Shown: in pieces, positions 8,872-17,576 of the stretch
Layout of the letters: each line of letters opens with the position of its first letter
Position numbering within the stretch: position 1 is the stretch's first letter
NCBI RefSeq assembly: GCF_018638295.1
Contig: NZ_JABTTS010000004.1
Coordinates: forward strand, 124,001-188,000
Origin: Streptomyces sp. CHD11
Lineage (GTDB): Bacteria > Actinomycetota > Actinomycetes > Streptomycetales > Streptomycetaceae
Length of the DNA stretch: 64,000 bases
Reading direction: 5' to 3'
Made by a program: the position numbers and the translations under genes
The notes under the pieces: model-generated
Told to the model about the DNA's origin: nothing
Database searches by the model: none
Seen by the model: only the letters and a program-made list of their open reading frames with translations

Positions 8872-9204
8872 ATGGGCCACGCGAAGACCTCCTATGTCTG
8901 TCTGCCCTGTCGGGCCTCGTACAAGCAGCCCTACGACAGGCACAGGCCACACCGGACCTGCCCCCGCTGCGCGGAAGCTCTCGTTCACGTGGGATCGGCC
9001 TTCGCCGCGCCGCCGCGCCGGGACACCGAGGCCTGGAGGGTTCTGTCCGTCCTGCTGCACGCGGGAGTCCGCTTTCCCAAGAGCTGCTGCGGCGGGCCCG
9101 GATACCGCCCGCGCACGCTGCGGGAGGTGCGCGAGCGGATGGCGTACGCCCGTCGTACCGGGGAGCCCTTCGCCAGGGCACTCGTACGCCACGACGTGCC
9201 GTGA
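8872..9204 (+). CDS. Small zinc-ribbon protein of unknown function
   Basis: 110 residues. 'SYVCLPCRASYKQ' and 'RTCPRCAEALVHVG' form a CxxC...CxxC zinc ribbon in the first 45 residues. A second part (FPKSCCGGPGYRPRTLREVRERM) is conserved in Streptomyces homologues I recall as hypothetical. The ATG sits at the predicted transcription start of a consensus promoter and has no ribosome site, so translation is probably leaderless. The gene diverges from the methylase wreck. Role unknown; RNA or ribosome association would fit a zinc ribbon but is only a guess. Confidence 0.7.
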   Translation: MGHAKTSYVCLPCRASYKQPYDRHRPHRTCPRCAEALVHVGSAFAAPPRRDTEAWRVLSVLLHAGVRFPKSCCGGPGYRPRTLREVRERMAYARRTGEPFARALVRHDVP

Positions 9205-9415
9205 CGGGAAACGGGGGGTCCGCTCGGCCGATCCGGCGGCCGGAGCGGAGTTCGACCGGACAACCGGTGACGATCGGGACGGACAGCCGGTGACGACCGG
9301 GGCCGTCAGGTGCGGCGAGGGCCGCTGACCGCATGTCGACTCGGGCGCCTGACGTCCCGTGGCGAGGGCACTCGTGTGTTCCGTCCCGGTCGAGGGGCCG
9401 CCGCGCACGGTCCGG

Positions 9416-9736
9416 TCAGCGGGCCAGCCCGGACTCCCAGGCCCAGGCCGCTATTTCAACCCGGTCGCGGGCGCCGAGTTTGCCCTGGATGTTGGTGAGG
9501 TGGGTCTTCACCGTGCCGGCGCTGATGTGCAGAACCGCGGCGATCTCCGCGTTGGTGCGCCCGCGGGAGACGAGGGCGGCGACCTCGGTCTCGCGCTCGG
9601 AAAGGGGCGAGGGACGGACCGGGGCGGCAGCGGCGGCGAGGCGGGCGAACCGCTGAGGCCCCGACCGCGGGCCCCGTCGTCCGCCCTTGACCCGCCGCTC
9701 CGGCGCACCTCGGTGCGTGCGGAAAAGGCGGCTCAT
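9416..9736 (-). CDS. LuxR-type HTH protein lacking a receiver domain
   Basis: 106 residues. The C-terminal 65 are a clear NarL/LuxR helix-turn-helix (LSERETEVAALVSRGRTNAE, AGTVKTHLTNIQGKLGARDRVE). The N-terminal 40 residues are basic and do not form a receiver domain. There is no room for one upstream, because the kinase-like gene ends at 9798. It is either a free-standing DNA-binding protein or, more likely, the tail of a response regulator whose front was lost. The ATG lacks a convincing ribosome site. Confidence 0.55.
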   Translation of the reverse strand: MSRLFRTHRGAPERRVKGGRRGPRSGPQRFARLAAAAAPVRPSPLSERETEVAALVSRGRTNAEIAAVLHISAGTVKTHLTNIQGKLGARDRVEIAAWAWESGLAR

Positions 9737-9797
9737 GCCGACAGGGTGTGAGCCGTCATCCCGGCCGCTACCGGCCGGAGGATCCAGGCCTTCCCGC

Positions 9798-10679
9798 TCA
9801 GGGCCGCCTGCGGAACGGGGCGAGGGTGGCGCGGACGAGGTCGGCGGCGCCCCAGTCGGGGTCGAACTGGGCGATCACGGCCAGGTGCTGGCGGAGCTGG
9901 AGGACCGGCATGCGGGCGCGCCAGCCGCGGTCGAGCCCGGTCAGCTCGGCGTACAGGTCGAAGAACACATGCGCCTCGGGCGGCGGCGCCGTCGTCCACA
10001 GATGGGCCAGGTCGACCTCGGCCCAGGTGTACGACGCGGCCGGGTCGATCAGTGCGGGCCGCCCGCCGGGGGTGGCCATGACGTTCTGCGTCCACAGATC
10101 GCCGTGCGTCAGGCACGCGGGCCCGGCCGGCAGCAGTTCGGGCAGCCGGTCGCACAGCCGCTCCAGCGCCTCCCGGTCCGCGCGGTCCAGCGCCTCCTCG
10201 ACACGGGGCTCACTCAGCCAGCGCAGCAGCCGGTGCCGGGCGAAGAACTCGAACCCGTCGTCCTCCCAGGTGTTGACCTGCTGCCGGCGTCCCAGCCAGT
10301 TGTCCCGGTGCCACCCGAATCGGGGGTGCCGGGTGGTGGTGTGCAGGTGGGCGAGCTCCTGTGCGAGGTGTTCCCAGAAGGTTTCGGCGGGTGGCCGGGG
10401 CCTGAGCTCGGACAGCACGAGCAGGTCACCGTCCGCGAGGATGACGTCGGGTGTGGCGACGCCCGCCTCGCGCAGCGCGGTGAGCCCTTCGGCCTCCGCG
10501 GCGGAGGCGTCGCCCGGCGACGGCTCACCGAGCGCCTTGGCGAACACCGTGGTGCCGTCACCGCGGCGGGCGAGCCCCGCTGTCGCGGCGAGCCCTCCCG
10601 CGGCCGGCTCGACGGCGACGACGTCGTGCAGACCGGCCGAGCGCAGGCGGGAGAGGAGCAGGGTCACCGGTTCCGTCAC
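9798..10679 (-). CDS. Fructosamine-kinase/aminoglycoside-phosphotransferase-like kinase
   Basis: 293 residues from the GTG at 10679, which has GAGGAGC eight bases upstream. Kinase features: 'FAKALGEPSPGDASAAEAEGL' (ATP-site lysine and helix C), 'HTTTRHPRFGWHRDNWLG' (typical of fructosamine kinases), the catalytic loop 'CLTHGDLWTQNV' and the metal site 'LIDPAASYTWAEVDLAHLW'. It is predicted to phosphorylate glycated amines (protein deglycation) in the cytosol. A longer in-frame reading would add a run of about 16 prolines encoded by the hexanucleotide repeat; I reject that start. Confidence 0.82.
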   Translation of the reverse strand: MTEPVTLLLSRLRSAGLHDVVAVEPAAGGLAATAGLARRGDGTTVFAKALGEPSPGDASAAEAEGLTALREAGVATPDVILADGDLLVLSELRPRPPAETFWEHLAQELAHLHTTTRHPRFGWHRDNWLGRRQQVNTWEDDGFEFFARHRLLRWLSEPRVEEALDRADREALERLCDRLPELLPAGPACLTHGDLWTQNVMATPGGRPALIDPAASYTWAEVDLAHLWTTAPPPEAHVFFDLYAELTGLDRGWRARMPVLQLRQHLAVIAQFDPDWGAADLVRATLAPFRRRP

Positions 10680-10692
10680 GTGTGTGCTCCTC

Positions 10693-10740
<48 letters not shown>

Positions 10741-10816
10741 GCCGCCCGTCGGGGACCTGGGGCCGTCCGCATCGCAGCTCGGCGTCATCCGGCTGTCCCG
10801 TGCGCCCGGCTCGTCA

Positions 10817-11836
10817 TTATCCGCCCAGCCTGGCCGTGCTCTGCCGCACCACCAGATGCGTCGCCAGCTCGATGCGCTGGGCCGCCGCGCCCGGGTCGTC
10901 CGGGCGCAGGAGCATCCGGGAGGCCTCCTCGGCCATGTGCCGCAGGGGCTGGTGGACGGTGGTGAGGGGCGGGCTCGACCACTGGGCCAGGGGGACGTCG
11001 TCGTACCCCACCACCGACAGGTCCTCCGGGACGCGCAGGCCCGCCACCCGGGTCGCCTCCAGGACGCCGAGTGCCTGGAGGTCGCTGCCCGCGAAGATCG
11101 CGGTCGGCCGGTCGGGGCCCTTCAGCAGATCCATGGCGTGCTCGAAGCCGCTCTGCACGTGGAAGTCGCCGAAGCGCGTCAGACGCGGGTCGGCGGTCAG
11201 GCCCGCCATCGCCATCGCGGAGCGGTAGCCGTCGAGACGGGCGAGCGAGCAGAGCATGTCCTCGGGACCGGTGATGATCGCGACCCGCTGGTGGCCGAGG
11301 TCGGTGAGATGGCGGGTGGCGGCGAGGCCGCCGGCCCAGTTCGCGGAGCCGACCGAGGGGACGTCCGGGTCGGGGTCGCCCGCCGGGTCGATGACGACGA
11401 AGGGGATGGCCGCCGCCCTGAGCTGGCGTTTGATGTCCTGCGGGAGGGTGGAGAAGACCAGCACGACGCCCAGCGGCCGGCGTTGGAGCACGCCCGGGAG
11501 CCACTCCGGCGCTGGGGTGTGCCGGGTGCCGCTCTCGGTGAGGACCACCGTCGCGCGGTTGTCCTTGGCGACGTTCTCCACGCCCCGGATCAGCTCCATC
11601 GCCCAGATGCTCTCCAGCTCGTGGAAGACGATCTCGATGAGCGGGGAGCGGGACGACGGCTGGGCGCGGCGGCGGTAGCCGTGGGTGTCCAGCAGCCGTT
11701 CGACCTTGGCCCGGGTCGCGCGGGAGACATCCGATCGTCCGTTGAGGACCTTCGAAACTGTCGGCATCGAAACGCCGGCCTCTTTCGCCACCGTGGCCAG
11801 CGTGACTCTGCCGCTCACCTCGTCGTCTTCGTGCAT
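10817..11836 (-). CDS. bxlR: LacI-family regulator of xylo-oligosaccharide use
   Basis: 339 residues from the ATG at 11836. N-terminal LacI helix-turn-helix (VTLATVAKEAGVSMPTVSKVLNGRSDVS), hinge, then a periplasmic-binding-protein-like effector domain ('PFVVIDPAGDPDPDVPSVG', 'TAIFAGSDLQALGVLEATR', 'DLSVVGYDDVPLAQWSSPPLTTV'). It is divergent from a sugar-binding protein, two permeases and a GH3 beta-xylosidase, the layout of the bxl locus; the symbol rests on that. It probably represses the operon until xylobiose or similar binds. Candidate operators are the palindromes at 11849-11863 and 11953-11963. No good ribosome site precedes the ATG. Confidence 0.8.
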   Translation of the reverse strand: MHEDDEVSGRVTLATVAKEAGVSMPTVSKVLNGRSDVSRATRAKVERLLDTHGYRRRAQPSSRSPLIEIVFHELESIWAMELIRGVENVAKDNRATVVLTESGTRHTPAPEWLPGVLQRRPLGVVLVFSTLPQDIKRQLRAAAIPFVVIDPAGDPDPDVPSVGSANWAGGLAATRHLTDLGHQRVAIITGPEDMLCSLARLDGYRSAMAMAGLTADPRLTRFGDFHVQSGFEHAMDLLKGPDRPTAIFAGSDLQALGVLEATRVAGLRVPEDLSVVGYDDVPLAQWSSPPLTTVHQPLRHMAEEASRMLLRPDDPGAAAQRIELATHLVVRQSTARLGG

Positions 11837-11848
11837 AGGCGCAGGATA

Positions 11849-11863
11849 CGACACGACGTGTCG
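11849..11863. promoter_or_regulatory. Palindrome upstream of the LacI regulator
   Basis: Perfect 7-1-7 inverted repeat CGACACG-A-CGTGTCG close to the regulator's start codon; a possible autoregulatory site. It differs in sequence from the CGAAA-type operator. Confidence 0.45.
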
Positions 11864-11894
11864 ATAACGGTTTGGGTGAGTACGGAATCGACCG

Positions 11895-11923
11895 TTGACC
11901 GAAACACCCGTCTGACCTACTGT
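11895..11923 (+). promoter_or_regulatory. bxl operon promoter
   Basis: TTGACC (11895-11900), 17 bases, TACTGT (11918-11923): near-consensus sigma-70-type promoter reading into the binding-protein gene, with an expected start about 11930. Confidence 0.7.
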
Positions 11924-11952
11924 CCCACGGCATGGACTTTCGGTGATGAGGC

Positions 11953-11963
11953 CGAAACTTTCG
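11953..11963. promoter_or_regulatory. Xylan-regulon operator candidate (bxl)
   Basis: CGAAACTTTCG, a perfect 5-1-5 palindrome in the leader of the bxl operon, between promoter and start codon, where a bound repressor would block elongation. It is identical to 3112-3122 upstream of the xylanase. Confidence 0.7.
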
Positions 11964-11974
11964 AAAGGCGAACG

Positions 11975-13279
11975 ATGAAGACACGTGCGCGCTTGCCCAG
12001 ACTGGTCGCCTGCGGTGCGACGCTCGCCCTGACGCTGACTCTCGCGGCCTGCGGCGGCGACGACGGCGGGGCTTCGGCGGACGACGGCAAGATACATGTC
12101 CTGGTCTACGGGGACGCCACCAACAAGGTCGAGAAGAAGCTCGTCGACACCTTCAACAAGACGTCCGACGTCAAGGTCGTCCTCGACACCATCCCCGGTG
12201 CGGACTACCAGAAGAAGCTGCAGACGATCATCAGCACGCCGCAGGCGCCCGATGTCTTCTTCAACTGGGGCGGCGGCAGCATCAAGCCGTTCGTCAACGC
12301 AGACCTGCTGCTGCCGCTCGACGACCTCATCGAGAAGAACCCGGACCTGGAAAACAAGTTCCTGCCGTCCGTCTTCAACAACGCCGTGGTCGACGGCAAG
12401 CCGTACGGCATTCCGATGCGCGGTACCCAGCCCGTCCTGCTCTTCCACAACAAGACGGTCCTTGCCGACGCGGGTGTCAAGCCGCCGAAGACCTGGGACG
12501 AGCTGCTCGACGCGGTCGAGAAGCTCAAGGACGCCGGTGTCACGCCGATCGCTCTCGGCGGCGGCGACATCTGGCCGACGCAGATGTGGTTCCAGTACCT
12601 CTTCGACCGGATCGCCGGACCGGAGCTGCTCGCCAACGCCCTCAAGGGCGACAAGAGCGCCTGGGAGAGCCCGGAGAGCAAGAAGGCGCTGGGCATGATC
12701 AAGGAGCTCGTCGACGCCGGCGCCTTCGGCAAGAACTACGACTCCGTCAAGTACACCAACGGCGGTTCGGTCCAGCTGCTGGCCTCGGGCAAGGCCGGCT
12801 TCGAGCTGATGGGCTCCTGGTACTACTCCCAGCAGCTGACGGACCACAAGAGCTTCGCCGAGAAGGGCCTCGGCTACAGCACCTTCCCGACCGTCGAGGG
12901 CGGCAAGGGCGACCCGGCCAACATCGCCGGCAACACCAACAACTACTACTCGGTGCTGAAGAAGACCGAGCACCCCGAGGCCGTCGGCGAGTTCCTGAAG
13001 CTCATGTACTCCGATGACTTCGTCAAGGACCAGCTGGAGATCGGCAACCTGCCGACCACGACCAACACCGACAAGTTCATCGACACCGCGAGCAACCCCG
13101 AGTACGCCCGCTTCCAGTACGACCTGGTCGCCAAGGCCCCGTCCTTCCAGCTGTCGTGGGACCAGGCGTACCCGCAGAAGTCCAGCTCGGACATGCACAA
13201 GGCCATCCAGCAGTTCTTCAACGGACAGCTCGACGCGGACGGCTTCATCAAGGCCATGCAGGCCCTCCCCACCGAGTGA
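11975..13279 (+). CDS. bxlE: Xylo-oligosaccharide ABC transporter, substrate-binding lipoprotein
   Basis: 434 residues with a lipoprotein signal (LTLTLAACGGDD; Cys about residue 28). It is an extracellular solute-binding protein family 1 type: 'YKxDATNKVEKKLVDTFNK'-like start, 'PDVFFNWGGGSIKPFVNADLLLPLDDL', 'PYGIPMRGTQPVLLFHNKTVL', 'GKAGFELMGSWYYSQ'. It captures xylobiose or xylo-oligomers released by the extracellular xylanase; specificity is inferred from the linked beta-xylosidase. It is the first gene of the operon, followed by permeases at 11 bases and by overlap. Ribosome site AAAGGCGA. Confidence 0.85.
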   Translation: MKTRARLPRLVACGATLALTLTLAACGGDDGGASADDGKIHVLVYGDATNKVEKKLVDTFNKTSDVKVVLDTIPGADYQKKLQTIISTPQAPDVFFNWGGGSIKPFVNADLLLPLDDLIEKNPDLENKFLPSVFNNAVVDGKPYGIPMRGTQPVLLFHNKTVLADAGVKPPKTWDELLDAVEKLKDAGVTPIALGGGDIWPTQMWFQYLFDRIAGPELLANALKGDKSAWESPESKKALGMIKELVDAGAFGKNYDSVKYTNGGSVQLLASGKAGFELMGSWYYSQQLTDHKSFAEKGLGYSTFPTVEGGKGDPANIAGNTNNYYSVLKKTEHPEAVGEFLKLMYSDDFVKDQLEIGNLPTTTNTDKFIDTASNPEYARFQYDLVAKAPSFQLSWDQAYPQKSSSDMHKAIQQFFNGQLDADGFIKAMQALPTE

Positions 13280-13289
13280 CGAACGGCTC

Positions 13290-14207
13290 ATGACCACAAA
13301 GATCACGAGCGCTCGGCCCGCCTCCTCCGCAACGACGGTGGGACGCCCCGGCTTCGCCTGGGCACTGCCCGCCGCAGTGTTCTTCGCCCTCTTCGCGATC
13401 ACCCCGCTGATCATGGTGGCGGTGCTGTCCTTCATGAGCTGGGACGGGCTCGGCTCACCCGAGTTCGTCGGCATGGACAACTGGTCGCGCCTGATGGACG
13501 ACCCGGTGATGCTCAACAGTGTCTGGCTGACCCTGCTGCTGACCGTGCTCGGCGTGGCCATCCAGACGCCGCTGAGCATCGTCCTCGGCGTCTGGGCCGC
13601 CGGCAACCAGCGCAACCGGGCCGTACTGTCCGTCATCTACTTCATCCCGCTGCTGCTGTCCGCCACGGCCGTCTCCGTGCTCTGGCGGGCGCTGCTCGAC
13701 CCCAACTTCGGCATACCGGCCGAGGCCGAATGGCTCTTCGGGGACGGCAACCTGTTCGGTGAACAGGCCACCGCCATCGGCGTGCTGGCGTTCGTCAGCA
13801 CCTGGCAGTTCACCCCGTTCCACACGCTGATCTACCAGGGCGCCGCCCGGGCCATCCCGCAGGTGCTGTACCAGGCCGCGGAGATCGACGGGGCGGGCCG
13901 CTACCGGCAGTTCTTCCACATCACCCTGCCGCAGCTGCGCAACGCGATGATCACCTCGATGATCCTGATGATCGTCGGAGGTCTGACCACCTTCGAGACG
14001 GTCCTCATCCTGACCCAGGGCGGCCCCGGCACCGACACCACCATCAGCGCCTACTACATGTACGACAAGGCGTTCAAGAGCTTCGACTTCGGCACCGGCT
14101 CCGCCATCGCCCTGGTCCTGGTCATCGCGGCCACCATCATCTCGCTGGTCGTCGTCAAGGTGTCCGGCTACGACAAGATGCGCAGCACCATGGAGGGTTC
14201 GTCATGA
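13290..14207 (+). CDS. bxlF: Sugar ABC transporter permease 1
   Basis: 305 residues, six predicted transmembrane helices, MalF-type. The EAA loop is recognisable as 'AAEIDGAGRYRQFFHITLPQLR' near residue 200, the contact site for the shared ATPase. No ATPase gene is in the operon; Streptomyces sugar importers of this type normally use the multitask MsiK. The start lies 11 bases after the binding-protein gene, and the stop overlaps the next ATG (ATGA). Confidence 0.88.
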   Translation: MTTKITSARPASSATTVGRPGFAWALPAAVFFALFAITPLIMVAVLSFMSWDGLGSPEFVGMDNWSRLMDDPVMLNSVWLTLLLTVLGVAIQTPLSIVLGVWAAGNQRNRAVLSVIYFIPLLLSATAVSVLWRALLDPNFGIPAEAEWLFGDGNLFGEQATAIGVLAFVSTWQFTPFHTLIYQGAARAIPQVLYQAAEIDGAGRYRQFFHITLPQLRNAMITSMILMIVGGLTTFETVLILTQGGPGTDTTISAYYMYDKAFKSFDFGTGSAIALVLVIAATIISLVVVKVSGYDKMRSTMEGSS

Positions 14208-15022
14208 GGCGCCGTCCCCACTACCTGGCCGGCGCCGGCTCGCTCTTCTGGCTCTTCGTGGTCGGCCTGCCGCTGTACGTGATGCTCGCCGCGACCCTGC
14301 GCACCCGCCAGGACTACGCGGAGAACGGTCCGGTCTCCATCCCGGACAGCTTCACCCTGGACAACTACACCGGAGCCTTCGAGTCCGGCTTCGACCAGTA
14401 CTTCTTCAACACGCTCGTCGTCACCGCCTGCGTGATCGGCATCGTGCTGCTGCTCGTCCCGCCGCTCGCCTACGCGATCGTGCGCAGCCGCGGCCGGACC
14501 ACGTCGGCGATCTTCCGGCTGTTCCTGCTCGGCCTCGCCATCCCCGCCCAGGCCGTCATCGTGCCGATGTTCTACCTGATCAGCGAGGCGGGGCTGTACG
14601 ACAACCTGCTGGGCGTCATCCTGCCGACGGCCGCGTTCTGCCTGCCCATGTCGGCGCTGATCCTCAGCGGCGCGATGCGTGACATCTCCCCGGAGCTGTA
14701 CGAGGCCATGGCCATGGACGGCGCCACCCCGAGGCGCATGTTCTTCCAGCTCGTGCTGCCCCTCTCACGGGGCGGGCTGTCCACCATCGTGGTCTTCTCC
14801 GCGCTCCAGGCGTGGAACGGCTTCCTGTTCCCGCTCGTCCTGACCCAGTCCGACTCCACCAAGGTCGTCACCCTGGGTCTGTACAACTTCCAGACCGAAC
14901 ACGGCATCGACATCCCCGGTCTGCTGGGAGCCGTGGTGCTGTCCATGGTGCCCATCCTGCTCGTCTACCTGTTCGCCCGTCGCGCCCTGGTCCAGGGCCT
15001 GATGGGTGTCGGAGGAAAGTGA
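14204..15022 (+). CDS. bxlG: Sugar ABC transporter permease 2
   Basis: 272 residues, six helices, MalG-type. It has 'RTRQDYAENGPVSIPDSFTLDNYTGAF' in the first periplasmic loop and the EAA loop 'YEAMAMDGATPRRMFFQLVLPLSRGG'. It forms the membrane channel with the preceding permease. It starts within the previous stop (ATGA) and ends within the start of the beta-xylosidase gene (GTGA), so the four genes are translationally coupled. Confidence 0.88.
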   Translation: MRRRPHYLAGAGSLFWLFVVGLPLYVMLAATLRTRQDYAENGPVSIPDSFTLDNYTGAFESGFDQYFFNTLVVTACVIGIVLLLVPPLAYAIVRSRGRTTSAIFRLFLLGLAIPAQAVIVPMFYLISEAGLYDNLLGVILPTAAFCLPMSALILSGAMRDISPELYEAMAMDGATPRRMFFQLVLPLSRGGLSTIVVFSALQAWNGFLFPLVLTQSDSTKVVTLGLYNFQTEHGIDIPGLLGAVVLSMVPILLVYLFARRALVQGLMGVGGK

Positions 15023-17400
15023 CTGCCGACGTGGCCGTAGAGACCACCCCCGAAACCCCCCTCTGGAACGACCCCGACCTCCCCGTGGCCGCCAGGGTCG
15101 ACGCGCTGATCGGCGCGATGACCCTGGAAGAGAAGATCGCCCAGCTGTACGGCGTGTGGGTCGGCGCGTCCGCCAACGGCGGCGAAGTGGCCCCGCACCA
15201 GCACGACATGGAGGAGGCCGTCGACCTCGACGCGCTTCTGCCCGCAGGTCTGGGCCAGCTGACCCGCCCCTTCGGCACCGCACCCGTCGACCCGGCGCTC
15301 GGCGCGCTCTCCCTGCTGCGCACCCAGTCCCGCATCACCTCGGCCGGCCGCTTCGGCATCCCCGCCGTCGCGCACGAGGAGTGCCTGGCCGGCTTCGCCG
15401 CCTGGGGTGCGACGGCCTATCCCGTCCCGCTGTCCTGGGGCGCCACCTTCGACCCCGACGTCGTCCGCCGCATGGCCGGCGCCATCGGCCGCGACATGCG
15501 CTCCGTCGGCGTCCACCAGGGGCTCGCGCCCGTCCTGGACGTGGTGCGCGACGCCCGCTGGGGCCGGGTCGAGGAGACCATCGGCGAGGACCCGTACCTC
15601 GTCGGCACCATCGGCACCGCCTACGTGCAGGGCCTGGAGTCCGCCGGGATCGTCGCCACCCTCAAGCACTTCGTCGGCTACTCGGCCTCCCGCGCCGGAC
15701 GCAACCTCGCCCCCGCGCCCATGGGCGCCCGCGAACGGGCCGACGTGCTGCTCCCGCCGTTCGAGATGGCCGTCCGCGAGGGCGGCGCCCGCTCCGTGAT
15801 GCACTCCTACACGGACACCGACGGCGTCCCCGCCGCGGCCGACGAGAGCCTGCTGACCGGGCTGCTCCGTGACACCTGGGGCTTCGACGGCACCGTCGTC
15901 GCCGACTACTTCGGCATCGCCTTCCTCAAGATCCTGCACGGCGTCGCGGGCGACTGGGCCGGAGCCGCGGGTGCCGCGCTGACGGCCGGCGTCGACGTCG
16001 AACTGCCCACCGTCAAGACGTTCGGCGCGCCGCTCGCCGAGGCCGTCGCCGACGGCCGGGTACCGGAGTCGGTCATCGACCGCGCGCTGCGCCGTGTCCT
16101 CGGCCAGAAGGCGATGCTCGGCCTGCTCGACCCGGACTGGAGCCCGGTGCCGCCCGCACTGGAGGGCGCGGACCTGGACGACCCCGACGCCCTGCGCGGC
16201 AAGATCGACCTGGACCGGCCCGAGAACCGGGAACTGGCCCGCGAGATCGCCGAGAAGGCGGTCGTCCTGCTCACCAACGACGGCACGCTGCCGCTCGCCC
16301 GGCCCCGCCGCATCGCCCTGGTCGGCCCCAACGCCGCCGAGGCCACCGCCGTACTGGGCTGCTACTCCTTCCCCCAGCACGTGGGTGTGCAGCACCCGGA
16401 CGTCCCCGTGGGGATCGACCTGCCGACCCTGCGGGACACCCTGACCGCCGAGTTCCCCGACGCCGACATCACCGTGGCCCGAGGCACCGGCGTCGACGAC
16501 GGCGACCTCTCCGGCATCGGCACGGCGGTGGACGCGGCCCGGGACGCGGACATCGTCATCGCCGTACTCGGCGACCGTGCGGGCCTGTTCGGCCGCGGCA
16601 CCAGCGGTGAGGGCTGTGACGCGGAGTCCCTCGCCCTGCCCGGAGCCCAGCAGCACCTGCTCGACGAACTGCTCGACTCCGGCACCCCGGTGGTGACCGT
16701 CCTGCTCGCGGGACGGCCCTACGCGCTCGGCCGCGCCGTCGCGGAGTCCGCGGCGATCGTGCAGTCCTTCTTCCCGGGCGTCGCCGGCACCCAGGCGATC
16801 GCCGGGATACTGAGCGGCCGCACCAGCCCCTCCGGGCGTCTTCCGGTCAGCGTGCCGCGCGGTCCCGGATCCCAGCCGACCACCTACCTCGGCGCCCGCC
16901 TCGCCCAGGCCAGCGAGGTCTCCAACATCGACCCGACGCCGGTGTTCGGCTTCGGACACGGCCTGACCTACACGGAGTTCGCCTGGAGCGACCTCACCGT
17001 GGACGCCGGACAGGCCCCGACCGACGGCGAGTTCAGCCTCTCCCTCACCGTCCGCAACACCGGGGAGCGCTCCGGCACCGACGTCGTGCAGCTCTACCTG
17101 CACGACCCGGTCGCCTCCGTCGTCCAGCCGGTGCAGCGCCTCGTCGGCTACACCCGGGTCCCGCTGGAACCGGGGGAGTCCCGCCGGGTCCGCGTCACGG
17201 TCCCCGCCGACGTGGCCTCCTTCACCGGCCGCGACGGCCACCGGATCGTCGAACCCGGCGAACTGGAACTCCGTCTCGCCACCTCCAGCACCGACGCCCG
17301 CCTGACGGCGCCGGTCACTCTGACCGGCCCGCAACGCCGCGTCGACCACACCCGCCGCTTCCACGCGGACTTCACCCAGGAGCCGGCTGCGGAGGGATGA
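15019..17400 (+). CDS. bxlA: GH3 beta-xylosidase (cytoplasmic)
   Basis: 793 residues. The GH3 (beta/alpha)8 domain has 'RFGIPAVAHEECLAGFAAWGATAYPVP' and the nucleophile motif 'GTVVADYFGIAFL' (Asp about residue 297). A second domain follows (VLLTNDGTLPLARPRRIALVGPNA), then a C-terminal fibronectin-III-like domain (TVRNTGERSGTDVVQLYLHDPVASV). No signal peptide, so it cleaves imported xylo-oligomers to xylose inside the cell. The GTG at 15019 overlaps the permease stop, but GGAGGA is only three bases from it; a second GTG at 15031 is an alternative start. Confidence 0.87.
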   Translation: MTADVAVETTPETPLWNDPDLPVAARVDALIGAMTLEEKIAQLYGVWVGASANGGEVAPHQHDMEEAVDLDALLPAGLGQLTRPFGTAPVDPALGALSLLRTQSRITSAGRFGIPAVAHEECLAGFAAWGATAYPVPLSWGATFDPDVVRRMAGAIGRDMRSVGVHQGLAPVLDVVRDARWGRVEETIGEDPYLVGTIGTAYVQGLESAGIVATLKHFVGYSASRAGRNLAPAPMGARERADVLLPPFEMAVREGGARSVMHSYTDTDGVPAAADESLLTGLLRDTWGFDGTVVADYFGIAFLKILHGVAGDWAGAAGAALTAGVDVELPTVKTFGAPLAEAVADGRVPESVIDRALRRVLGQKAMLGLLDPDWSPVPPALEGADLDDPDALRGKIDLDRPENRELAREIAEKAVVLLTNDGTLPLARPRRIALVGPNAAEATAVLGCYSFPQHVGVQHPDVPVGIDLPTLRDTLTAEFPDADITVARGTGVDDGDLSGIGTAVDAARDADIVIAVLGDRAGLFGRGTSGEGCDAESLALPGAQQHLLDELLDSGTPVVTVLLAGRPYALGRAVAESAAIVQSFFPGVAGTQAIAGILSGRTSPSGRLPVSVPRGPGSQPTTYLGARLAQASEVSNIDPTPVFGFGHGLTYTEFAWSDLTVDAGQAPTDGEFSLSLTVRNTGERSGTDVVQLYLHDPVASVVQPVQRLVGYTRVPLEPGESRRVRVTVPADVASFTGRDGHRIVEPGELELRLATSSTDARLTAPVTLTGPQRRVDHTRRFHADFTQEPAAEG

Positions 17401-17417
17401 GCCGGATCCGCCCGCAC

Positions 17418-17461
17418 CACGGCCGGCCCGGACCCGCACGCGCGGGACCGGGCCGGCCGTG
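17418..17461 (+). terminator. Terminator of the bxl operon
   Basis: Long hairpin: a perfect 14-base outer stem (CACGGCCGGCCCGG and complement) with an inner CCCGC/GCGGG stem, 17 bases after the beta-xylosidase stop. Confidence 0.75.
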
Positions 17462-17576
17462 CATCCATCACATCAAGGGATTCTGACGCTCGACGTTCAC
17501 GAGCGAATGCGGTTCCGCACCTCCCTCGTACGTCATGTCGTCGAATGTCGGCCTACTCGGGAGGTTGTAGCGCGGC

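Noticed and set aside
10817..13636. Leftward 939-residue frame including the LacI gene
   Set aside because: Only the part from 11836 is LacI-like; the rest is antisense of the sugar-binding gene.
14965..17439. Leftward 824-residue open frame opposite the GH3 gene
   Set aside because: Antisense shadow; no family similarity.
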